Assembly: GCA_037975125.1 (NCBI GenBank)
Contig: JAJQOW010000014.1
Coordinates: 620,001-684,000 of the forward strand
DNA from: Latrodectus hesperus
Taxonomy: Eukaryota; Arthropoda; Arachnida; Araneae; Theridiidae
Reading direction: 5' to 3'
DNA length: 64,000 nucleotides
Shown here: positions 35,801-51,400 of the stretch, piece by piece
Position numbering within the stretch: the stretch's first letter is position 1
Layout: each line of letters begins with the position of its first letter
Translations under genes and position numbers: made by a program
Notes under the pieces: generated by a model
Databases searched by the model: none
Told to the model about the DNA's origin: nothing
Seen by the model: the letters and a program-made list of their open reading frames with translations, nothing else

Positions 35801-38800
35801 CAAATTCTTCAAAATGTAATGGAATGGAAAAAATATTGTCGATTTCTATGTGGGATAGTCTATCTGCCACTTGATTGTGAGAGCCTTTGATGTGATGAAT
35901 ATCAGTGGAAAACAGTAAAATATTGTCTAGATATCTCAGTTTACATGAGGAACATTTATTCAATTTCTGTTTACAGGAATAAATAAATGGCTTTTGATCT
36001 GTGTAGATTGCAAAGTCATGACCTTCAAGTAAATATCTTCATTTTTTTTACTACTGTGTAAATTTCCAATAAATCACAATCATACATAGGCCAAATTTTT
36101 TTATTTTTATTAAGTTTCATTGACAAATAGGCAATTTGTTTCTATTTGTTATTATTTAACTGCATGACAGAACCACTAATTACAATGTCTCTGTTCTCAA
36201 CGTAAGCACATATTTTGGCACTTGAAATTGGATGTCTGAATAAAGTTGCTTTTGGAAGAGAGTTTTTTGCTTCAGAAAATGCTGTTATTTCATCCCATTG
36301 AAGAATTTTGCAAGATTTTGTTTGCGTAGGATGTTTATATTTAGCTTTCTTTTCTTTTTTTAATGCCTTCCAAAATTGTATTAAATGGGGCTAAAATGTC
36401 TGCACCTTTAATGTTTAAGTACCATTCAGTAGTCTTTTTTAGGTTCCCTATGTAAAGATGATAACTAGTTATTTGTTGAAGGATGCATATAGCTGAGATC
36501 AATCATGCTTTGGAATTCTTCTTGAGCAACACGCAATCTATCTGACCTTGAATTGTCAAGCATTGGAACAATCTGGAAAACCAGTTATTTGAATGTGATG
36601 TAAAATGGAGTGTTTTACTTCTGTGTGTCTAGGAATTTTAATAATGTCAGGAAATTCTCGTAACAGATTATAATAAATACTATCACTTGATACATAGTGA
36701 CTCGTGCATATTTGGTATATGTATCATGTACAAATATATACATATAGTGCTGAAGGGTAGGAATGCACAATGCTGTTAAACACTTTGGCTGGTATCCAAG
36801 AATCGCCACCATATGTGATTATTAAGTAGAAAGCCTTCCCCAACAAAAGAAATTTCCCAGCTAGATTATTTTTAGAATAGTTGGATAACAGGAACTAGTA
36901 CTAAACTAAATATCAGTAATGTGGAATTAAAGGCCAGGAGCTCATCTTTTATTATAATTATTGATTCTGCTGGATGGATTTTTCGGCCACAGAGATCATA
37001 TGAAACCAGCATATTTTTAGTAGCAAGATAAATTATGGGCTTTTTAAAAAAACCTTTGAGTGTACATGTACATCCATCTAAAGCTGTTTAACAAATTCTG
37101 TAGAAATTATGTCATAAACAAAGAAACTTAAGTGCCAGGAAACCATTTGTATTAGAAATGTGCTGTGGATTCTGGTTGCTTCAGGTCAATAATAACTGTT
37201 CTTGAAATGTTTCTAGAAAACTGGATTTACCAATAATCTTAATGAAATATTGGGTGACTTTCCTTGTGATAACAATTTTGAACAACATTCTGAATGAGTT
37301 ATCAAACCAAAATTCACATTTAAAATTTAAAAAAAAAGTGCGACTTGTATTTGTGTAAGTATGATAATCATGTAAAACACTTTAATTAAAAGTACATCCT
37401 TTGAATATTATAAGGTCTAAAAATACTGTCTTATTACTTTTTCTTCAAGGTACAAATATAAAATTATTTAACTTAGAAGGAAACAGAATTGTGCAAATAT
37501 ATAAAAAGAATAATATAATAGAAAAAAGCATTATTTAATAATACTTTTTAAACAATGTATGCTACCATATTACATAATATACTTGTAATTAGCTAGCAGT
37601 TTTTGTCCTGTATAGTTTTTTTTTTTTTGATAAGGTAAAATAATCTAGTAAATTTTCTAACTATAAGTAAAGAAATATGTAATTAGGATTCTTTAAGTAT
37701 AAAAAATTGTTTTGTATATTTTACACACAATAAATCTCTTTAAAATGTTAGTTTAGACTTTTATCAGTGGTATAAAAATTGGCATATAATTTTTTGTATT
37801 TAATGACTACAATCACTTAGTATGCTTATTCATAAATAGAAAATGATCTTTTATGCTATTATAGTATACCAAAAAATTATTGAGTTCTATCAAAAGAATT
37901 CATAGATTGAAAAAAAGGAAGTACCAGTTAAAAAAATCAAAGAGAATTGTATGTGAATAGAGATAAATTTATCTTTATTCTTATTCAATATAATATTTAT
38001 CTCTGCTTATGTTTTTAGCATTCAATTGTGAAGGAAAAAGCCACAAGTATAAATATTATTCAAGCCGTTTACACAAATTATAAATGAAATTTAAGATAAG
38101 CTTCAATTTTTGAATAATTAATTAATGTTGTTGGGATTAAAATCTCTTTCCATATAGTACTCATTGTCCAAGAGAAAAAAAATTGATGCTGTGCTAATGA
38201 GTTCAGGCTTGAATTTCATCAAAAGTAGTTGACTTATTCAGAAAGCAATTGAGTGGAATATTTCATTATGAAATTTTTGAATTGCTTTTCAAACGTGTAA
38301 GTTAATTCAAAATTTAATTTGATTTGAAAGGTTACTGTTTTGAATTAATTTTTATTTTGTAGATGCTAATCCAAAAAAATTGTCAAAATATTACCTTATA
38401 ATAATATGACTTCTGTAAATATATTGTTACTATTTAAGTAATATTTAGAATTATATATTTAATAAAAAATGGTTTTCAGAAAATAATTTTTTATTAATAA
38501 TTAATGATTTTAAAAATAATTTGTTTTAAATTTCTTTTTTCATGCTAAATTGTCTTTTTACTATTTATATGCGGCTAAATAAATATTTTTTGATTGAATT
38601 CAATTTTAACATGCCATTTTCTTTACTTTTTAAAATATAAATAATTTATGTATTTTATTATTTCTTAAATATTTACATTTGGTTTATCAGAAATTTTCAT
38701 GTTCTTTAAAATATTTAATTTTGAGCTCTGTATTCATAATTTACTTATTTTAGTTATGTTAAAAAATATTATTAAAAATACTTTAATATATTTAATAACT

Positions 38801-41800
38801 TATGTAAATTAATATTTCTAAATTACATATACTGTTGCAGAAAATGTCCTGAATTTTACCAAAATGTAGTGAGGGTACAAAGAAGTGTCACCTTTAATCA
38901 AGTAAAAGGAATCTTTGGATTTGGGGATAGTGATTGCATTGGAAAAATTGCTTTTCCTGCAGTGCAAGCTGCACCTTCTTTTAGTTCCTCATTTCCTCAC
39001 ATATTTAATGGGAAAAAAGATATTCCTTGCCTTATTCCTTGTGCTATTGATCAAGTAAGAAATGTATTCTTTCAATATGTTGTTTCTTAAAGTTTATATG
39101 TAGATTTCAACTCTAAAAATAAATACTTGTGTATTATTTTAGTAACAAGTTTTAAAATATTTTCAACTGGAAGCTGTGCATTAATAGTCTGGAAGGTAAA
39201 TGATAGAGAAATTTTAGCAACTAATATTAGAGATACAGTATAATGACTATTCATTTTTTTGTTAAATTATTGACTTTAGCCGGAAAATTTAAAGTTTATC
39301 AAGATATTTGTCAAAATATTAGACAAATTATTTATTTAAATTCTGTATAGAGAATAATTTTTTGATAGTAATTTTTTTATAAGTAAATTTATTTTAAGTT
39401 AAGAATCGGTAATAATTTTTAACTTACACAAAATTTCCCAAAAGCAAATTTATTTTTTTCTCCAATATTTAATTTTATTTATTGCTTTAAATCATTATTA
39501 ATAACATGTGTACTCTTTGTATTCACATTCTCTGATGTCTATAATTCGTCATCATGTTACACTCCCATACCATTAACCCTTCCAGAATGGCACATGCTTA
39601 TGAGAGACACTTATAAAACTGCATAAGTGAAAAGCAATCTAACAAGACGTAGGTTAAGACTGACTTAAGAAAAGATCATAAAAATGTTTAACCTTTTCAG
39701 GACGGGGCGCCTTTGTTTAAGACGCGCGTTCAGGACGAAGCTGAAGTGAAAGGAATGATTTTACAGGACGGGGTTTTTCTCTGCTTGGCCTAACTTTAGA
39801 AAAAAATTCGTAAATAATAAAGTTAAAGTCCTATCGCCGTGATTTTTGGTAACATTTTAGATTATCACATAATCTATCTTATAACTTAAATGTATAGGAA
39901 AAATGTAATAGGAAAAATGTTTTTCCTTCAATTTATATAAAAATATATATATAAAAAAGTTGCTTACTCTGAGAAATAATTTTCGACAGTGCAATTCTAG
40001 TTTTTCCAAAATTATAATTGACAAAACACTTCAACATATTTGCAAATTTATAAAAACTATACAAGAGCTATTTACAAGAAAAAAATAACAAAATTTAAAA
40101 TGAAGACTGAGTGTAGAAAATCTCAAATCACGGAGAAACGCAAAGTCTGACATTGCATGATTTGCAAGTATAAAATGTTTTTTGTGTTTTCTTTTCTTTC
40201 ATCACGGTTTGTGAGCAAACTATGCCCTTTCTGCGACTTTTTTCTTCCTTTTTGTTCAAATTAAGGGTAGGAAAATGCCTATCAGATAATTCTCGCCGTA
40301 ATTATCTGGAGTCGAGAATTTTCAAAATAACAAGAAAAGTGATCAAATAAAACCGAAAGCAGTAAAAACTGTAACGAAACTGAAGCTAAAACTCTAAAAG
40401 ACTTCCAATAGTAGTGAAAACAAAATAAAAAAGTGTTTGGAGAGCTATCAGAAGCGAGAATGCTTAAATCACGTGGATAGTTGAAGAGCCAAGCTGTGTT
40501 TGTTTACATTGAGATTTCCTCTCTCCCCACCCACAGCTGATAATCAAAATAACAAAAAAAGCAAGAATACGAAAAAATGAAGGTCAGAACACTAAAACTA
40601 CGCTCAGTTTAAATGTGATGGACACATAGTGCTATCTAGTGATTATTAAAACTTGTTCCAGCTTAAAATGCATATATGCACCGCCCGGCCCTCACTTTCG
40701 TCTGTACGAAATGCATATATGCACCGCCCGTCGCGAAGAGGTAAATCCTAACATCGTAATTTTTTTTACCATTTAAAATTACATAAGTAATAGTATATAC
40801 ATTTAGACTTGGGAATTTTATAATATATTTCTTTTACTTTAATTCAGAATGTGAATAAATAAATTGTTTACCTTGATAAATAATTGCCAAAAGTGGTAAT
40901 TAAATTGCTCCAGATTTTTGAATTACAGATTCTATTAATAAACTTTCAAATAAAAAATGACAAAAACTGTAGAAGAATAAATAACAAGATTTAAAATGAA
41001 AATTGTGTGTAGAAAATCAAAAGCACAAAGAAATGCAAACTATATATTTTATTATTTTATGTGTAAATGAATAATTATATGGTACATGTGCAACAAAATA
41101 CACATTGCTAATGGAATTGAAATATAAATAAATCTATTTATTGTAAAAATGGCATAAAAACAAAATGAATGCATTATTTAGGGTTGCATGTTTGGGAGTT
41201 TACAGAAATGCCCAAAATTAGTAGAAACTATATTTCCACCCTTTTCAACTAACATGGCCATTGCATGGTTAAGCATGAAGTGGAATTGAGTTTTGATGAC
41301 AACTGGTGACTCATTCCATGCTGCTTCACATCTTTGCCACACTTCATGAACTCTATTAACTGGATAATGGTAATAAGAGGTCTGAAAATTTTACAGGCCT
41401 AGACAATAATTGAATACCTTCTGTTTTCTCTCAAAGAATCTCATAACAAGATATGCTCATAATATGCTCTTGCATTTTTTGTTGAAAAATGGTGTATGGC
41501 ATTCCTTTAAAATTTTAGGGAACAATCACTGTTGTCCATAATATAGAAATATACCAGTCACCATTCAAACTATCATTATTCCGAACTAGATATATGTTAT
41601 GTAACTAATAACTGCCCATACCATCCTACCTGATGAATGTTGAATGCTGCTAGGTGCTTTTAAACATGTATTTATCTATCAGAATGCTGGATGCAGAACC
41701 AAGATTTCAGTGAAAATATGTTGTTCCATTTTTATTTCTAGTTTTGTCATAGGGAAGATCAGAAGCACTGCATTGTTAAGGGAAGCCAAAGTAATGATTG

Positions 41801-44800
41801 CAATGTTGGCAATCTGTGCTACTCCAAATATCATCATGCTCTGATATGAGACAATACTGGATGTGCATGAAAATAAATCTGTTTTCTGACTATTTGCCTG
41901 TAATGTGTTTTATTGTACTTATAATGTGTAATTATATATGTAATGTGTTTTACTGTTTTGTAGGGATAATCTTAACGTATGTCTACTCTCATAAACATTT
42001 ATATCTTGAATGTAATTCAATATGACATACATCAACCTATCAATTTCATGTTTACATGACACTAATTTGATTGCAGTCAGTATGAGTGACCATGTTCTGA
42101 CAATTGCTAGGAAACACATCTATTTCTTATTAGAAGCATAATTCAATATTCTAATAAAATTCTGATCTTACAAAACAATTTCAAAAAGAGAAAATCTGCT
42201 TCATTACTTTTCATTCTTGCAATGCTTCATATGCCATTTGCCCTCTCTATTTTCTAAATGCACTAGATTTAAAAATATTAAATTTAATAATGTATACACA
42301 TTTGTATTCCTATTGCCAAAATTTTTCTGTTAAAATATTAGTTAATAAAAAATATTGAAGTAAAATATAAATTGAACTTTCAATTGTTTATTAAGTAATT
42401 AATATTATGTATATATTGTATGTTAATAAATGAAAAGTTTTAATTAAAATTAAATCTATTCATTAATGGTGGAAAACTCTAGCTTCACCCAAAATTTTTT
42501 ATTTTTGTAATAAGAATTATTTTATTACACAAAATAATCAATTTTATGGTTTTAATTTTCTAAGTCTTCTGTTATTAAAATGATTTCTTTATAAATTCAC
42601 ATCTGTTAAATTTATATTTTTCAAGAACATTTATTAAATTCTTATCAGTATATAAATTTAAAGTGTAGTACACAAATATATTATGATAAAAGTTTATATA
42701 TTTGGATTATTTCTTTAACATTTAATTTTTTAAATGTTTGTCCATTTCATTTAGCTTATATATATATATCTATATATATAAAAATTTCAGTGTCACGATG
42801 TATGTTCCCGATAAACTCCGAAACTACTGAACGGATTTTGATAAAATTTTGTAACCATTTATAATATGGTCCAACTTAAAAGATAGAATAGTTTTTATTT
42901 TTTAATTATTGATCTCAATATTTATTATACGACATTAGTGTTTATCTATTGGTTAGTTCTGTAAGTTCCTAATAGATGGCGGTTTAGCATCTAAGTTGCA
43001 CAAGTATTCGGCAGATGGCGACGTGTTTATTTTTCTAGATTATACCATCTTAGAGAAAACTAACGTCCGCGCGCAAGCGCGTGGTTAAATATAGAATTTA
43101 CATGCATTTTCATGATGTATAATCATACTGTAACAATTTTTTGTGAATCATTTTCATAATTATACTTTGTATTGTGTTATTATTGTGCAATGTTCAGTTT
43201 GAATATTTTTAATATTATAAATAGTAAAATAAAATTTTATTTATTACTGTTTTTCTCTACTAATTTTCATAACACCTCGAAAACATGTAAGTATTTCTTG
43301 ATAGCCTTTTATTTATTTTTATTTTTATTTTATAATTTGATAATTATTAATTTTTTCAGCAATACATTTTGATCTAATTTATTTATTCAAATGATAAATT
43401 CTTTTAATATTTTTTTACTTCAGTATAATGCCGCGGAAAAATTTTTAGTTTTAATAATTTAAAATTGAAAAAATAATAGTTCGATGTCAATGTTATCTAC
43501 CTCATTTATAACAATTTATTTTTAGATGTTTTTAATTTATATAGTATATTTTATAAGTAAGTCACTGATTACAAACTATAATTTAATATAATATGAATAA
43601 AATGTAAATTCAGAAAGTATATGTTGATTTGCGCTTAATTTCAAAATTTCGATACTTTACCTATTACTTTTAAATTTTGGTGAAACGTTTTATTTTTAAT
43701 CTCATATGAATGAACCTATTTTAAATTTTTTTAGATATTAATTTGATTTTACCAAGGAATTAGTAAAAAAATGATTCAATGTATTATAATTACTCAGCCA
43801 CAGCAAAGCGTGGCTGGGTCAGCAATTCTATATACATATAAATTTCGTGTCACGATGTATATTCGCGATAAACTCCGAAACTACTGAACCAATTTTGATA
43901 AAATTTTGTAACCATTTATAATATGGTACAACTTAAAAGATAGAACAGTTTTTATCTCTTAATTATTGATCTCAATATTTATTATACGATATTAGTGATT
44001 ATTTATCAGTTTGTTCTGTAATTTCCAAATAGTTGGCGATTTAGCATCTAAGTTGCACAGGTACTCGGCAGATGGCGACGTGTTTATTTTTCTAGATTAT
44101 ACTATCTCCCAGAGAAAATTAACGTGCGAGCGCAAGCGCATGGTTGAATATAGAATTTACATATATTTTCATGATGAATAATCATACTGTAACAATTTTT
44201 CGTGAATCATTTTTATAATTATATTTTGTATTGTGTTATTATTGTGCAGTGTTCAATTTGAATATTTTTATTATTATAAATAGTAAAATAAAATTTTATT
44301 TATTACTGATTTTCTCTACTAATTTTCATACCACCTCGAAAACATGTAAGTATTTCTTGATAGCCTTTTATTTTTTTTATTTTTATTTTATAATTTGATA
44401 ATTGGCTCTGTAATCGTGCTATTTTGGCAGCAGGAAACGTTGATGTGAACGAAATTAACTTCCATATACAACAGATGTTGCCCGGTGATTTGATGTCTTT
44501 TAAATCAATCGACACAGTTATTGATGAAAACGAAGCCGTAAACTTTCCAACTGGATTTTTGAATTCTCTGGATATGCCAGGAATGCCACCACACAATCTT
44601 CAATTGAAAATTGGTTCACCAATTATTCTTCTACGTAATTTAAACCCACCTCAATTATGTAACGGTACACGTTTAGTCATAAAAAATGACCGAATATATT
44701 CTCGAAGCAACAATTTTGACGGAAACTTTAAAGGAGATATCGTTCTGTTTCCACGTATTCCACTGATAGCGTCAGAATCTCCAATACCGTTTAAAAGGCT

Positions 44801-45431
44801 GCAATTTCCGATTTGTTTAGCTTTCGCGAAATGACCATGGATGAATCTCATCGCCAAACAATGTCTTTTTGCGGTTTGGATTTGAAAAACATATGTTTCT
44901 CACATGGACAGCTACATGTTGCCTGCTCACGTGTAGGAAAACCATCAAATCTCTTCATGTTAGCGAAAGACAGGTTAACCAGGAATGTTGTACACAAAGT
45001 AGTACTTAGATAATTTTTAGTTTTAATAATTTAAAATTTAAAAATTAATAGTTCGATATCAATGTTATCTACCTCATTTATAACAATTTATTTTTAGATA
45101 TTTTTAATTTATATAGTATATTTTGTTAGTAAGTCACTGATTACCAACTATAATTTGATATAAGATGAATAAAACGTAATTTCAGAAAGTATATTTTGGG
45201 TTGTGCTGATCTAATTAATTTCAAAATAATGTCAAATTAATTTCAAAATGTCGATACTTTACCTATTACTTTTAAATTTTTGCGAAACGTTTTATTTTTA
45301 ATCTCATATGAATGAACATATTTTAATTTTTTTTAGAAAATATTAATTTGGTTGTACCCAAATATTAGTAAAAAATTGATTCTATGTATTATAAAAATTC
45401 AGCCATTGCAACGCGTGGCTGGGTCAGCTTG

Positions 45432-45462
<31 letters not shown>

Positions 45463-48400
45463 CAGATTTTCTTGTACATAATTCGCACATTATGTCAAAA
45501 AAGTTTCTAATTTCGTTGTCCATATTATACACTGCTGCAGATAATCTGAAAAAAAAACATTCTCCATCAAAAAAGTTTTGAAAAAATGCAGTTTACGTTT
45601 TGCAAAATAAATAACAGATGTCACTATGACTCGGCTGGCTATTGTCATTTTACTTGTTTTACCTTGACCTGTTGGCGATATTAAGTATTTCTTAAAGTTT
45701 ATATTACTTTTCATATTTAATTTTAAAAAAATATTCTTGTATGGTCAACCCTCCACTTGTTGAGCAATCTCCAAAAGCTGAAATAGTTTCAGAGGTTACA
45801 CTGAAATTTTACAGTCTGCTGTGTAAAAAATAAAACTTGAATTTATGTTTACCCATTTCCAGCATTAGAGGAGAAAGTTGGGATTTTCTTCTGCATTTGG
45901 CAAAACTTGTATTTTGTCAATCTTTCATAAAATCCGAGATTTTAGCTGTTAAATGGCTGTTTATGAGAAATATGTACTTTCCAAGTTTTAGATTCGGCTA
46001 ATAAACTAATTATTGGAAGTGGTTAATTGCTTATGCTGTGTATTCAAGGTAGCAACTGGAGGTGGGTATTTTTTTAACATTGGTGCGAATTTATTCTCAC
46101 TAAGACACAATTAACTTTGCTATGCGCATGCTTGCTAAATTTTCATGTTTGTAAATACTCATCGCCATCTCTCAGATTGTGGGGATACTGTTTATAAATG
46201 TTTATTGAAGTGTGGTAAATCTCTCCAGTATAGTAAAAGTTATTAAATTTTTCATAACTCATTTTAAACCACCAAATCTCAGAAGTAAACTTTTTAGATG
46301 TCTATAATATTTAAGACTTTCTACTGCTGCACACTTTGTGCTTCTCTGCAAATGTTAGAACATAAAAATGGAAAATAACCTACAGTATATGTGTCATATA
46401 TCAACATGGGGAAGGAAAATTTTAAATTACACTGCAGATTTTAGACTAAAAGTAATGGAGAAGGCAAATAAAAAAAATGGTGACAAACATGTTAGAATAT
46501 TTAAGAAAATAAAAGCATGCACATTGTACAAAAGAAAAAAAATGTATTGAGTGCACAGTTTGAAAAAAAAATTCATTTCATTCATTTAATTATTTACAAA
46601 ACAAATTTTAATTTTCAAAAATTATATTTCTAACTTCGATTTAAAAGTTATTAAAAAACTACAGGTTTTACTTGCTTCTCAGAATTATCGCTCTTGGTCG
46701 GATAGAGCTTTCATCTCAATTTACCACACTTTGCAATGAGCTGGATTCAAACAGATTTTTTTCATAATAAATATTTTCTCTGTACAATTTATTGTATTTT
46801 TAATCACACAGTGTATTTTATCATAATATGTGACACTCGCATTATCAGCAATGTGTATTTTTGACTATTCAGCGAAAAATTTTCCCCAGATTACACACCA
46901 CTACAAATTATATGACACATTTTATTTTTCTTTTACTAAAAAAAGGTCCTGCAGATAATGCACCATTGCAGAATATATACAGGAAAATATGGTATTTATT
47001 TGTGTTTTATTTTTCATTATCTGAGTATTGTGTGGAATAAATGAAAATATTTTTTGATTTTAAAATTTTCCTTTTATTGACATTAATATTTATAAATATT
47101 TAAACATTGAATATGTAAATTTTTTACATAGCATCTTCAAGTTTTATGCAATTCAATTCTTCATATTATTAGAAATATTACAAAACAACTAATTGTTTAT
47201 TTCCTTTGAAATCACATTTTGTTTCATATCTTTAATGTGAATTTTAATATGTTGCCTGAATAATTTTGCTATGAATTATGTCATTCAGTTTTTATTATGC
47301 TAATTTATTTTCAAATAAAAATTTTAATGAAGTTACTAAAACATTTCGCTTTTTCACAGAATTAAATTGTTTTTCATAACTGCTTAGATAATTATCCGAA
47401 CATGTATTGAGTTGATAGTATGTTAACTGATCAATTCATTGTTTATTTTTATTTCCTTCAAGAATTATGTTTGATTTTTACCATTAAACTAGAAACGGAA
47501 TAATTTAATTAAATATAATAAATATCATCATGTTTATTTCCAATCACATTGTAAAGATTAACAAAATTGCCCAATGATTATTTTATCGCAACATTTGGTT
47601 CTCCTGTATGATTTATTCGCTAAAATTTTCCTTAATAAACGCCAGTATTTAATATTGTTTAAAGAGGAAAAGAATGATAAATTTGTTAAGATTCATAATT
47701 GTTAAAAATAATTTCTGGAATTTGAATTCACCTTTGAAACATGTTTTTGATTCTTTTGTTGAATAAATCTTCTCAATTTCTGCATCTTTTTATTTAGCCG
47801 TAATTTGTGCTATTTGCATAAAAAAGTAATTATTAAGGTAATGATTTGTTTGTATCAGTTTGAATTCTTGGATCAAATCAAGTTAATATGTAATTTTACT
47901 TTATTTTTTTATATAAAATGTCTGATCTTAATAGCATGTTTTTGCTTCTTTGTATCTCTAGAAAGTTTTATTTCTTTTATATACATATAAATGGATTATT
48001 CTCTTTTAACTTTGAGTTTTGAATTTCATTGTTTGCTTAATTTACTTGATTTTAAATTACTAAAATTTGACTGTATATAATCTTCAAACTTAAATAAACT
48101 TGTAAAAATTTAGGCATATTTCACAATTTTTTTAAATAAAAATAATGTAGCATTGGTTAAAATTAAATCAAAATTATAAAATACAATTTTTATTTATATT
48201 TTATGACTGATAACTTTGCAATTTTTAAATGTTTATTCAAATCATATATTTATTTATCTATGAAATAAGTTTTTAAAATCTAATTTTATGTCATCAACTG
48301 AGCATTTTTAAACATTATTAATATCTTTTTTCCATTTAAATGTCTAAAAATATTGAGTTATTAAAATTAAAAATATTATAATTGCTTTTACATTAAATTG

Positions 48401-51400
48401 GTACTCTATGAAAAAGCTGAAGAAAAATTATACTAATTTTCTCTTGATTTTCTTATTCTCCCCACCCCCTCTAGGATCCTTATTTCCGAATGACTAGAGA
48501 TGTTGCACCAAGATTAGGTCTGCCAAAACCTGCTCTTTTGCACTCTGAATTCTTTCCAGCGCTGCAAGGAGCTCAAACTAAAATGAGTGCTAGTGATCCA
48601 AATAGTTCTATATTTCTGACCGATACACCATCACAAATTAAAAATAAAGTAAGCTATTCTACATTACTTTGTTTTGCAAAATGAGCTCTTAGTTTTCATT
48701 TCAGTTTGTATATAATATTGCATATTTTTTATTTCTCCCAGATAAATAAATATGCTTTTTCTGGTGGTGGAGCAACAGTTGAAGAACATAGAGAAAAGGG
48801 CGGGAATTGTGATGTTGATATATCTTATCAGTATTTACGCTTCTTTTTAGAAGATGATGATAAACTAGAGCAAATTAGAAAAGTAATTATTTTATTTAGT
48901 GCTTTATCTGTAATCTTGTATAAAATTATTGCAACAAATTTCATTTTTGCATGACTTTTTATGAAGATTGTACCCGACCTTTATTTTTAAGCTCACACCA
49001 ATGTACATATACTTTGCAAATCAAGTAGTAAACAAAAGAATATTCTTTATTATCTTATATGTCATTTAATATAAATATAATACAATTGTGATTAATGATT
49101 TAATGTCTTCTATCAAAGGTGTTTTCTTCTATTTGTACCAATTTTATCTTGGTTATATAAATATTTTCTCTCGTATGTGATTTATTTTGTTGTTGTCACT
49201 TTTTGTTTACAAATGCTACTGAAATTTTAATTATTTCAAATTAATCTATCCATTTTAATTTTTAAACTAGTCCATACTAGGTTTGGATTAGTTTTCATAA
49301 TTTACTTTTAAAATATTGGATACTTATATGTAAATAATAAAGCATTAAATCGCCTTTTGATGAATTAAACATTTTCTAATAACATCTTTCAGTAAGGCGT
49401 GAATGGCCCCTTATTTATTATATTGTAAGGATAAATTTTCAATAAGAATTCTCTATAATTGAAATTGTTATGAAGTTGATATTGAATTTTTAAATTATTT
49501 TCAAATAAGACTATTACAGTTCTTTGATATATAATGTTATTGAAATAGTCTTATTAAGTTATAAATTCATAATTATAAGCTTTAAAAATTATTTGTCTAA
49601 AATTTCATAATATACAAAGGGGTGTATATTGTGAAAGTTAGTTTTGACAGTGTTATGAAGCCCGTTAGCATACTTGAAGTGTTTTACGTTCACTAGGCAC
49701 AACATGTTTTGTATGTTAATGTTAATATCTTTGCTCTCTCTGGATTTAATTTTTGTATATTAACTAACTTTTATACTTTTGCTTCTTTTAAAATCTTCCC
49801 AAAAGTTTCACTTTTCTGTTTTGTATTTTTAATGGTTTTTAATCTAAAACCAAATTTTAGTTCACATGCAACTTATTTTTTAATTTATTTTAACTTTTCT
49901 CACTTATATATAATTTGCAACCATTATCTTATTCAAATACGATAATGTATTTCCTCTAGCCACAAAAGAAATCCACATATTTATTTTCTTATTTTCTCAT
50001 AACTTTATTGCAATTTTTTATATTCTCTTGATGTTTTTAATCTATTGTTTTATAGGAAATTTCAAATAAAAATTTATTTAGATTCATGAGGAAGTTCTTT
50101 TATGTAAATATAATGCATGCTTAATGTCTAACATACATTAATTATATAATTTATAAGTAAATGTTGTGTCACACTATAAATGAGAAATTATAATGAAGAA
50201 AATATCAAATTGTACTGAAATATTATGTGTTATTTAGCCGAGTTGTCAGCTAACTGATTAGCACTCGGACTTAGAGTTCTATGCCTCATGTGTTTGGAAT
50301 CCACTTTAAAATTCTAAGTTAGATCTGACTAACCCTTGTGTGCCAAACATGACAGTGAAGCAATTAATAAATTAAATGAATCAAACAATGTTGCTGATGC
50401 CATAGTTTAATAAAAAAAATTTTCATTTATAATGTAACTAATTATCTTAAATCAGTTTATTTTTCAGTATTACAAGAAAACTTTTCTGTATTTTTACATT
50501 CATAAAAGAGCAGCAAATTCTTATTTACAGTATAAAATTATGTAATTTGTAGCACATTTGTATTACATATTAGCAAGCTAAATTTCATTTAGTCAAGAAG
50601 ATATAGCATTGTAAATTGATGTGATTTATAATATTCACTTTTATTGTAAAACATTTGTTACAGAAGTGTTTCACAAAATATTTCTTTCTTTTATTATTTA
50701 AAATTAAATTTTTACATTATGTAATTCAAAAATATTGTTTGTAAGGAATACAAAAAGAAAGTTGATATTCTTGGACTTCTTACCATTCATCAGAAATTTG
50801 AAAGAAAATAAATATATTAGAACATTATGATATTCAAGATAAACTTTCAATTATCAGAGAGAGAGAATTGTGTGTGCTGGAATTATTTATTAAATGTCAG
50901 TGAACAAATGAATTTCAATATTAAGTAGTAATGCAATATGAAGAATTAGAGTATTTTAATAATTTAGTGAATGTTAACTGTAGGCAGTTTTACACAGACT
51001 TTGTTTTGCAACCATTAAATTTTACCTAACAAAACTTCTTAAAAAATTACAATTATTTATTAGGATTTTTGTAGCAATAATTATTGCTGACGTTTAAAAG
51101 TATATTTGAAGGCTACAATCAAATTTTCACATAACTTACCTTCCATCATTAATTTTCCAAGAAAAATGATTAGCACTTCATGTATTGTAGGTAAACCAGA
51201 TTTAATTAAAATATAAAATTTGTTTATTATAGATAAGCGATCCTCTTGAAAACTTTATTCCTTGACAATTAGTTCTTTCCATAGAACCAGTGAATAAATT
51301 CTCACAAAAAAAGTACCAGTAGATAATTGGCAGCTCATTCTTCTTGTTTAGTTTGAGTTTCTCCATTACTTTTTAATTCGTAACTAATTTTAGCTCAGTC

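Noticed and set aside
38869..39090. A separate short gene in the frame 38869-39090
   Set aside because: It is WARS1 exon 5 plus intron read-through.
44303..44596. Minus-strand frames over the Helitron
   Set aside because: Shadows of the helicase fragment on the other strand.
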